Part shown: in pieces, positions 29,939 through 35,635 of the stretch
Numbering within the stretch: position 1 is the first letter of the stretch
How the letters are laid out: each line of letters opens with the position of its first letter
IMG/VR virus record: IMGVR_UViG_3300020421_000071
Coordinates: 1 to 35,635 of that record
Source of the DNA: a virus
DNA: 35,635 nucleotides
Direction: 5' to 3' (one strand)
Program-made: the position numbers and the translations under genes
The notes under the pieces: generated by a model
Databases searched by the model: none
What the model saw: the letters and a program-made list of their open reading frames with translations, nothing else
What the model was told of the DNA's origin: nothing

Positions 29939-30336
29939 TTTTCACGGGCTACCTGTTTGGTCTTCTCAAAGGTCCGTAAACCACCGAGGCCAAGCATTCC
30001 CAGCAATACCGTAAGCAAGCTTTCCATCTCAAATACAGGTAACGGAGGGGCTTCCACACCAGCAAATGTGATGACAAAAACAGCAATAGGCTGACCGACA
30101 AAGTGCCAAGCCAAAGCAACCCCGCAAGTCCACCCAACAAAAGGTCGCCAACCTGCGACAAACATAGACTTATGCGCCGCTTCAGCCTTGTTAATCTCAA
30201 TTTGACCTTTTGCAAGCTCTTGAGCATGACGCTCGGACATTGTTGCAATTTCATGTGCAAGCTTCGCTTTTTCATCAGCATCGGGTATGAACTTGTCTAG
30301 CAATCCCGTAACAGGGCCTATCAGGGCTTGTAACAT
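29935..30336 (-). CDS. Holin of the 3TM gene-transfer-agent type
   Basis: This 133-residue protein starts MLQALIGPVTGLLDKFIPDA, then a charged helical stretch (EKAKLAHEIATMSERHAQEL, KGQIEINKAEAAHKSMFVAG), and WRPFVGWTCGVALAWHFVGQ. Hydrophobic segments follow at about 63-92 and 105-120, with LLGMLGLGGLRTFEK near the end. The order (amphipathic helix, WRPFVGW, Gly-rich C-terminal helix) is the pattern of GTA_holin_3TM proteins, found in phages and gene transfer agents. It opens the inner membrane so the M15 peptidase encoded downstream can reach the wall. TAATG overlap with the upstream gene. Confidence 0.85.
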   Translation of the reverse strand: MLQALIGPVTGLLDKFIPDADEKAKLAHEIATMSERHAQELAKGQIEINKAEAAHKSMFVAGWRPFVGWTCGVALAWHFVGQPIAVFVITFAGVEAPPLPVFEMESLLTVLLGMLGLGGLRTFEKTKQVAREK

Positions 30337-31223
30337 TAGAATCCACTCAGTGAGGCTTGAATTTGAGAAGGCGGAATACCGAAATAGCTTAACTGGCCGA
30401 TTCCTTGATCAATAGGGGGAATCATGCCTTGGTTATAAAACTGTTGGTATCGATACGAATCTAACATCTCCGGAGTAGGTGGGATGTATCCCGCCGGAGG
30501 GTCAGACGGCAGTTGCGCTAAATAAGGGTTGTTCATTGGCGGAGGAGCGGTGGGCGTGGTATATGAATAGGACCCCCCGGTAACTCCGCCCACTGGCGGT
30601 TGGCCCCCTCCCGGTTGTCCTACCCCCGGTTGCCCCGACCCCGGAAGCCCTATCGGCGTTCCAGAGCCTCCCGAAGATCCTTGTGCCGCCAAAAGCTCTT
30701 TAAGCGCCGCAAGCTCTTCTTGCATAGCCGTGAACTGATCTTGAAACTCTGTAAAATAACCGGGAGGGCCTTGGGTAGCATACGTTTTATAGCCTTGAGG
30801 CACATTTCCTGCGGCTAACTGAGATTGACGGTCTAAATATCTTTCATAATCATCCTGCTTAGGGTTTTTCATACCAGCATACGCAATGCTGTCCCGAAGC
30901 TCCTCTCCCGAAAGGCCAGAGTTTACCCAATACAATAAGCCCTTTTCTTCCGCAGGACGCCCGAAAAGCTCTATGTACATCTGATTTACATCAGCCGCCC
31001 GATCCGCATAACTTTTTTGTGCGAACTGCTCCTGTGCGGCCTGAAAATTAGTGTAATCCTGACCAGTTGGGTTACTCGCCGCGCCCGCAATCAAAGCATC
31101 ACGAAGTGCTTCTCCCGTCAGCCCAGACTCCATCCAATACGCGGCACCTGCGTCTTCCGCGCCGGTTTCACGATCAAAAAGCTCGTTATATAGGGCGTCT
31201 AACCGTTCTCTAGAAACCGCCAT
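30336..31223 (-). CDS. DUF4214-type repeat protein with Gly/Pro-rich linker
   Basis: This 295-residue protein contains two similar helical modules, at about residues 8-50 and 80-122. Each has Y-x-E-L-F-x-R, then YWMESGLTGEALRDALIAGA or YWVNSGLSGEELRDSIAYAG. This is the DUF4214 signature, otherwise seen in large surface and S-layer-associated bacterial proteins. A coiled-coil-like stretch (FTAMQEELAALKELLAAQ) follows, then a Gly/Pro/Gln linker (about 185-225) and a Pro/Tyr/Gln-rich C-terminus. No secretion signal is present. The position between portal and holin genes suggests a virion protein, possibly internal or collar. DUF4214 in a phage structural operon is uncommon, so the function is open. 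Confidence 0.72.
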   Translation of the reverse strand: MAVSRERLDALYNELFDRETGAEDAGAAYWMESGLTGEALRDALIAGAASNPTGQDYTNFQAAQEQFAQKSYADRAADVNQMYIELFGRPAEEKGLLYWVNSGLSGEELRDSIAYAGMKNPKQDDYERYLDRQSQLAAGNVPQGYKTYATQGPPGYFTEFQDQFTAMQEELAALKELLAAQGSSGGSGTPIGLPGSGQPGVGQPGGGQPPVGGVTGGSYSYTTPTAPPPMNNPYLAQLPSDPPAGYIPPTPEMLDSYRYQQFYNQGMIPPIDQGIGQLSYFGIPPSQIQASLSGF

Positions 31224-31231
31224 AAGTCACC

Positions 31232-31432
31232 TCAACAGCTAGTGAACCGTGAGCCGCGAAGCGCGGCACCCATGCCACGTTTCTTGCCGGTTGTAGACTT
31301 ACCCGTCATAGTATCGGGCGTCTTTTCTTCCTTTGCCACGGCGTAAGGAATTGAACCCTGACCTTGAATCTCGGCTTTAGCAACGGGATTAGGTGGATTC
31401 TTAGGTGGTGCACCATCAACTTTGACTTTCAT
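31232..31432 (-). CDS. Small basic, Pro/Lys/Gly-rich protein after the portal
   Basis: This 66-residue protein (MKVKVDGAPPKNPPNPVAKA, then TGKSTTGKKRGMGAALRGSR) ends in RFTSC. It begins one base after the portal stop, so translation is coupled. It is basic, without hydrophobic blocks, and its GKKRGMGAALRGSRF end is a motif I have seen in other small phage proteins after portal genes. Virion or packaging-associated role is inferred. Confidence 0.6.
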   Translation of the reverse strand: MKVKVDGAPPKNPPNPVAKAEIQGQGSIPYAVAKEEKTPDTMTGKSTTGKKRGMGAALRGSRFTSC

Positions 31433-31433
31433 G

Positions 31434-33869
31434 TCAGTTGTTCCTCATTTTCATAATTTCTCTTTCACGTGCGGCATCAATTCTAGCTTGTGTTTGACGC
31501 TCTTGGCTAGCTAGCCGTTGCTGGAACTCAGTCTGCTTATTAGCCATACGCTGTTGATCCATCTGCAATTCAGCTTGATCTATCTGCATATCAGATTGTT
31601 GCTTCTGAGCATCCAACTGAAGCTCCTGTTGCTTGAGTTGTACAAGCGGATCAGGGCCTTGGCCGGTTATCTGAGCAGTAAGCTGTTTCAACTTAGCAAA
31701 TTCCTGCGCGTTTAATTGAGCCACCATAGACTCCAACTGAAGCTCTAGATCCGGAGTTAACGCCTGACCGCCCGTCTGTTGCAACAACTGCGCCGTCGCC
31801 ATCTCCTGACACTTGATCTTTACGTGCTCAATAATGTGCTTCTGAAGGGCAATAGCCGCCTGCGGCAACGCTTGTAACATGGGGGATGTTCCAAAAATTA
31901 AATGTGCCATGATATGGGCATCATGGTCTTGCCCCTCAAACGCTTTCAATTGCACACCGTCAATAACATCCATATTTTCTTGAGCCGGATCTTTCGGTAT
32001 CGGGTCCTCAGAAGAAGGCGCAATAAGTATCTTATCAACATCATTGACGCCCAAAGCCTCATACATACGCCGATACGCCTCATGCAAATCATGGATTTGC
32101 GGGGCCTGCATGGCCATCTGCAATTGAGACTGAGCCAGAGAAATACGCTGTGCCTGCGAGAACGAGTTGGGGTTTGATACCGGAACCACATCAACCCTGT
32201 CATCAAAGTCTTGACGCATGATCGTGCGATCACCGCCCGCTACCGCATACGGATACTCCTGCGGCAAATACTCCGACATGACCCGCGCAAGGAGCTTAAA
32301 CTCCTGCCTCATGCCATAGTGCAGGCGCTTGTGCACCGCACTCATGACCCGTGAGCCTTGTTCCAATAACGCTACCGTCGTGCCAACAGCCGCCTGCTGG
32401 TTGCCGTCGCCCACCTTCATATCAGTAATCGTCGCGAACCGACGACCCGCATCAACTACAAAGCCCAAAAGCTGGAACAGCGTACTGTCCGGACCCTTAA
32501 ACGGCAAAGGCATCAACGAATCACGGATAGCCCCACCGGGTGCGTCCACGTCCCTGAACTCACCGGGCTGTAGCGGCTCCTCATCGTCCCTGACCCGTAG
32601 GCCACGGGCCTTGAAGCCTGCCGGTAGATTCGACAGCGTACCTGCGTCAATAAGCTGACGTAGCGCCGCAGTGGCCGTGCGCGACAGACCACCAATCGTG
32701 TGAATCAAACCAAGGCCATAGAACCCAAAACCGGGCAAGAACTTGTAGTGTACGAAATATTGGATCTTTTTCTTTAGATCATCATCTTCTTTAAAATTGC
32801 GTCGAATGGACAGTATCTGGCCGTTATCTTCGCTTATCGTGACGGTATACGGGATCTTAATGCCCGTTGGCTCGCCATCTTCCCCCATGTCTTCAAAACC
32901 TTCCAGATCCAAATTGACATGGCATTCAAGCAACGTGCAGTCATAATCCACGTTACTTGGCTCAACGCCTTCCAATTTGTCCATCTGGTCAGTGACTTCG
33001 TTGCTGTCACCCTGAGATGGGATTACCGGAATGTCTCTGTAAAACCCCATGACCTGCCGAATACGCAGATCATTAAACGACATCTTCAAAACTTGCGTGA
33101 TGTTTTCGCAAGAATCCACGTCAGACGCGCTATAAGGCACCACAATGTCCTCTGCGGGCACAAACTTGCTGACCGCACGGTTCATAGCCTCATCGTAATA
33201 AACCTTCTTAAACGTCGATCCAGCCAGCGGCAAATAAAACAGCATCTGGTCAAACTCAGGCGTGTACTCCTCCATCACGTTGGTGATGTAGTAGTTCATA
33301 AAGTCTTTTACACGATGCGCCTGTGCTTCATTACTTTTGGTTTTTTCCCCCATAACATTGGTCCTTACAGGACCAGAAGGCGGCAAAAGCTCGTTAAAGG
33401 CCTGCGCCTGAAACTGCGTAGCGGCCTCTGCCAACAAGGGGTGGGTGACGCCCGTAGCGCCCCGGAAAGGCATCGTGCGGTCTTCGTAGTTGTAGCCTAG
33501 AAGCTCCAAACCCTTAGAATACGCGTCCTCCCACTCAGAGCGAGAGGCTTTGTTAGCGTCAAACTCGCTTAAAAGCTCTGAAGATAGGCGACTAAGCTCT
33601 CTATCGTCCAACTCCTCTGCCAAGTTGCGGTAGAAATCGCCGTCATCAAGGCCAACCATGGCCATAGGATCAAAATCGATAGTAACGCCACCGTCTTCCT
33701 CTGGCTCAATCTCTATGCCTTCTGGCAAAACGTCGTTGACAGAACCTACAAAAGTGCCCGGTGCGGCCACTTCAATGTCTAATTCCATCTCTTCTTCATT
33801 GATTTCCGGCCCCATGGCCGTAGTGTCCATCAACGAGGATAGCTGTGTTTTATCGTCACCGTTGGCCAT
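31434..33869 (-). CDS. Portal protein, P22-like, extended
   Basis: This 811-residue protein has a very acidic N-terminal 80 residues, then the conserved core RSEWEDAYSKGLELLGYNYE (110-129), MPFRGATGVTHPLLAEAATQ (133-152) and AQAFNELLPPSGPVRTNVMG (155-174), followed by YFVHYKFLPGFGFYGLGLIH. These are hallmarks of the large portal proteins of podovirus-like phages in the P22 portal group. Residues about 690-811 are an extended Gln/Arg/Met-rich coiled coil (LQLDAQKQQSDMQIDQAELQ), which in P22 forms the barrel that reaches into the head. Twelve copies form the packaging vertex. AGGAG lies just upstream of the ATG, and TGATG joins it to the upstream gene. No protease fusion is seen. Confidence 0.9.
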   Translation of the reverse strand: MANGDDKTQLSSLMDTTAMGPEINEEEMELDIEVAAPGTFVGSVNDVLPEGIEIEPEEDGGVTIDFDPMAMVGLDDGDFYRNLAEELDDRELSRLSSELLSEFDANKASRSEWEDAYSKGLELLGYNYEDRTMPFRGATGVTHPLLAEAATQFQAQAFNELLPPSGPVRTNVMGEKTKSNEAQAHRVKDFMNYYITNVMEEYTPEFDQMLFYLPLAGSTFKKVYYDEAMNRAVSKFVPAEDIVVPYSASDVDSCENITQVLKMSFNDLRIRQVMGFYRDIPVIPSQGDSNEVTDQMDKLEGVEPSNVDYDCTLLECHVNLDLEGFEDMGEDGEPTGIKIPYTVTISEDNGQILSIRRNFKEDDDLKKKIQYFVHYKFLPGFGFYGLGLIHTIGGLSRTATAALRQLIDAGTLSNLPAGFKARGLRVRDDEEPLQPGEFRDVDAPGGAIRDSLMPLPFKGPDSTLFQLLGFVVDAGRRFATITDMKVGDGNQQAAVGTTVALLEQGSRVMSAVHKRLHYGMRQEFKLLARVMSEYLPQEYPYAVAGGDRTIMRQDFDDRVDVVPVSNPNSFSQAQRISLAQSQLQMAMQAPQIHDLHEAYRRMYEALGVNDVDKILIAPSSEDPIPKDPAQENMDVIDGVQLKAFEGQDHDAHIMAHLIFGTSPMLQALPQAAIALQKHIIEHVKIKCQEMATAQLLQQTGGQALTPDLELQLESMVAQLNAQEFAKLKQLTAQITGQGPDPLVQLKQQELQLDAQKQQSDMQIDQAELQMDQQRMANKQTEFQQRLASQERQTQARIDAAREREIMKMRNN

Positions 33870-34381
33870 CAGGCTCTCCTAGTGTACGGGGCGTATGCGC
33901 CTACGCCGCGTTGAATATCATATCGCGCTTCCCCGCCCAAAGCATAGCCTCGCATCTTACGACTCTCTTCGGGCGTCATGTATTCTGCTTTTTTAGATAA
34001 GATAAGCTGGCGGATAAGCTCCTCTGCTTCTTCCCTTGTTCCAGCAGGAAGTCCATAGCCTAACTTGTTGTTATATAAATCCATGCGGCGACCACGGTGC
34101 TCCGGGTTTAAAAATTCAGAAATACGGTCTAATCCAAAATCCTCGCGATTTTGAATTGATTTAAACGCACGTTCTGGGTCGGGTGTTTGTGTAGCTAACC
34201 ACCCCAAAGCTATGTGTCTTGCGGCGTCTCCCGTGCCATCAAATTGACCGGCTTCTCCGTATTTTTCTCCAACAGACTTAGCCCAAGAAATGGCGTCATC
34301 GTCCATACCTAAATGTGCCGCGTATTTTGATTCTGCGTAAGAACGAGCCCTATTAATTAAACCCATTATTCCATCGGACAT
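33869..34381 (-). CDS. DUF6973-like protein (DAARH / MDLYNNKLG motifs)
   Basis: This 170-residue protein contains GTGDAARHIALGWLATQ around Asp52-His56, then MDLYNNKLGYGLPAG at 100-114. The pair D-A-x-R-H and (M)D-L-x-N-N-x-x-G is the pattern of a DUF6973-like domain found in phage and bacterial proteins. The His and Asp/Asn could line an active site, but no reaction is established to my knowledge. Residues 146-152 read YALGGEA, a variant of the GG motif seen elsewhere in this window. It directly precedes the portal, overlapping by one base (TGATG). It could be virion-borne or an assembly factor. Confidence 0.7.
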   Translation of the reverse strand: MSDGIMGLINRARSYAESKYAAHLGMDDDAISWAKSVGEKYGEAGQFDGTGDAARHIALGWLATQTPDPERAFKSIQNREDFGLDRISEFLNPEHRGRRMDLYNNKLGYGLPAGTREEAEELIRQLILSKKAEYMTPEESRKMRGYALGGEARYDIQRGVGAYAPYTRRA

Positions 34382-34382
34382 T

Positions 34383-35635
34383 TTATCTAGCCATGGGCAT
34401 GATGCCCTGTTGCATTACAGGGGCCGTGGGCCGTGGTGCGAGTTTCGCGAGGTTGCGACGAAGAGTCGCTTTCGACCGCTCGGGGTTCAAGAAAGACTCA
34501 ATGCCTTCACCTGTAGTCTGCAAATTGGCCATGTCCCCACTGTAAACATCAACAATACCGCCTTCAGCAAAGCCGGGGCCGGGGCCAAAGCTGGGGCTAG
34601 AATTATACTCAATGTCTTTAACATCCAAGGCCGAGATAGTGCCGTCATCGTTGACAAAATATTGCGTGTCACCAATTCGCGTAGACGTTGTGCCGCCATC
34701 TCCGCCATACAACTGCCGCGTTCGAGTTTTTTCAACATCTGTAAGTAAAGAGGGGTCCACAAGAAACGGTACTGCGGAATTACTTCTGGCCCCTTCAAGC
34801 GCGCTCATAAACGCCTGCTGTTGGTCCGCGCCCATGCGATCAGAAACACCCGAATAAATAATGCCTTGGTTGGGGTCGTAGATTAGATCTCCACCATACG
34901 ACCCTGTGCCGCTCTGACCAGCCAAAATGTTCATAAAGTCTTGCGTGGAAAGATTTCTTAAAGAGCCCTGCTTGACCTGCTGTCCTTGCAATATGCCACG
35001 CTTTCCGTGGATGTAGTTATCCACTCCTGCAAAATCCGCCGGGTTTAAGTACTCCTGACTAAAATCTACTGCGGCCATTGAATCCGCATAATAAGGCTGG
35101 GGCGTTGCGTAGTAGTCCATTGTCGGAGCCAACGGATTTCGACCGCTTCCCGCAAATAATTGTCCCTCTTCAGAGTTTCTTATTTCGTCTACGATATCGA
35201 AATACCTTTGACGCCCTCTTTGCCCACCCAAGTCAAATGCTTCAAGGATTTTGTCAGAGTAATAATCCATGGCGGAATGCTCCGCACCTCGCCCCAAATA
35301 TTGACCAAAAATATCTGCCGTATGCTGACGCGCTCTTTTTCTTTGATACGCCCGCTCTTGGCCGGAAAGAAAATCAAAATCATATTTACGAGGACCGGGG
35401 TCCACGCCTGCTACGTTCATAATGGCACTTGAAATAACTTCGTATGAAGGCAAACCCGGAACGGGGGCGCTTGGGGTGGTGCCCGTGTCCGTAGTGCCCG
35501 TGTCCGTAGTACCGGTGTCCGTAGTACCGGTGTCCGTAGTACCGGTGCCCGTAGTACCGGTGCCCGTAGTGCCCGTGCCCGTAGTGCCCGTGCCGGTCGT
35601 CGGATCACCTACCGTACCATCTACAGGAGTCGCGG
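34383..35635 (-). CDS. Structural protein with TT(D/G)TG repeats, 5' end cut by the window edge
   Basis: The frame is open from the stop at 34383 to the right edge, at least 416 codons, so the N-terminus lies outside. Internal TTG at 35453 is probably not the start because the frame continues through an in-frame repeat with a clear pentapeptide pattern. The visible part has an N-terminal Thr/Gly/Asp repeat (about 40 residues), then SAPVPGLPSYEVISSAIMNV, a helical region rich in Tyr, Arg and Gln (FDFLSGQERAYQRKRARQHT), and a C-terminal region with GFAEGGIVDVYSGD. The end is FLNPERSKATLRRNLAKLAP and an MQQGIMPMAR tail. No enzyme motif. The repeat could be a flexible linker. Virion role is inferred from the neighbouring portal. 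Confidence 0.7.
   Translation of the reverse strand, partial: ATPVDGTVGDPTTGTGTTGTGTTGTGTTGTGTTDTGTTDTGTTDTGTTDTGTTPSAPVPGLPSYEVISSAIMNVAGVDPGPRKYDFDFLSGQERAYQRKRARQHTADIFGQYLGRGAEHSAMDYYSDKILEAFDLGGQRGRQRYFDIVDEIRNSEEGQLFAGSGRNPLAPTMDYYATPQPYYADSMAAVDFSQEYLNPADFAGVDNYIHGKRGILQGQQVKQGSLRNLSTQDFMNILAGQSGTGSYGGDLIYDPNQGIIYSGVSDRMGADQQQAFMSALEGARSNSAVPFLVDPSLLTDVEKTRTRQLYGGDGGTTSTRIGDTQYFVNDDGTISALDVKDIEYNSSPSFGPGPGFAEGGIVDVYSGDMANLQTTGEGIESFLNPERSKATLRRNLAKLAPRPTAPVMQQGIMPMAR
35481..35600 (-). repeat. 15-bp tandem repeat, eight copies, encoding TT(D/G)TG
   Basis: Eight contiguous 15-base units of the type gcccgtgtccgtagt, read on the minus strand as Thr-Thr-(Asp or Gly)-Thr-Gly. The first four units in protein order carry Gly and the last four carry Asp. 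Units differ at only a few positions, suggesting recent expansion. Confidence 0.93.

Noticed and set aside
35417-35608. Minus-strand open frame with repeated Arg-Ala-Leu/Pro-Val-Leu
   Set aside because: Alternative frame of the 15-bp tandem repeat. The frame encoding TT(D/G)TG is continuous with the downstream structural protein and is preferred.
1-35635. tRNA, rRNA, insertion sequences, attachment sites or origins
   Set aside because: None was recognised. The window is almost fully coding on one strand, with gaps under about 120 bases.

Overview
The window looks like a contig from a tailed bacteriophage (Caudoviricetes) with podovirus-type virion genes, probably marine. All 48 genes I can support lie on the minus strand. 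They are packed with 1-17 base overlaps or gaps of a few bases, so transcription runs from right to left. No tRNA, rRNA, integrase, polymerase or terminase is visible, so the window is essentially the late (virion and lysis) half of a genome. The virion plan is P22/SU10-like: a very large portal, a P22 gp4-like adaptor, an SU10-type adaptor, a P22 gp10-like tail protein, and Ala/Gln/Gly-rich proteins that resemble ejected internal proteins. The host cannot be read directly.

Layout in transcription order. (1) 35635-31232: a 5'-truncated structural protein with a 15-bp tandem repeat, a DUF6973-like protein, the portal, and a 66-residue basic protein. (2) 31223-29391: a DUF4214-like protein, then a tightly overlapped lysis cassette (3TM holin, small two-helix membrane protein, M15 peptidase). 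(3) 29334-25662: a small coiled-coil protein, a GroES-like co-chaperonin, scaffold, two head proteins and the major capsid protein, closed by a strong intrinsic terminator. (4) 25546-22168: two small beta-rich virion proteins, then a run of very small, mostly Lys/Arg-rich proteins, one of only 48 residues, and a 233-residue conserved phage protein. (5) 22168-19762: head-tail adaptor and completion proteins. (6) 19759-11796: a large adhesin locus with modular fibres, a triple LamG protein, a tail-assembly-chaperone-like protein, and two [fibre + glycine-rich protein] cassettes. (7) 11786-8574: two adjacent proteins with signal peptides and a membrane-anchored coiled-coil protein, whose role is unknown. 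(8) 8522-1: repeat-rich virion proteins, the gp10-like tail protein and three large internal or ejection-type proteins, the last cut by the left edge.

Four observations stand out. First, the 16-bp palindrome TGTTCCACGTGGAACA, which has the form of a bacterial chromosomal parS (ParB-binding) site, occurs twice exactly: once overlapping the capsid terminator and once inside the scaffold gene. Second, a short motif of the form aromatic/Met-x-x-Gly-Gly-x-(Val/Ile/Ala/Pro) recurs in about eight otherwise unrelated proteins. Third, a beta-repeat ending in GSVTV occurs as an array in one protein and as a single C-terminal unit in two others. Fourth, the secreted-protein block (306 aa Asn/Thr-rich, 610 aa, 156 aa) has no assigned function and is the best candidate here for an undescribed system.
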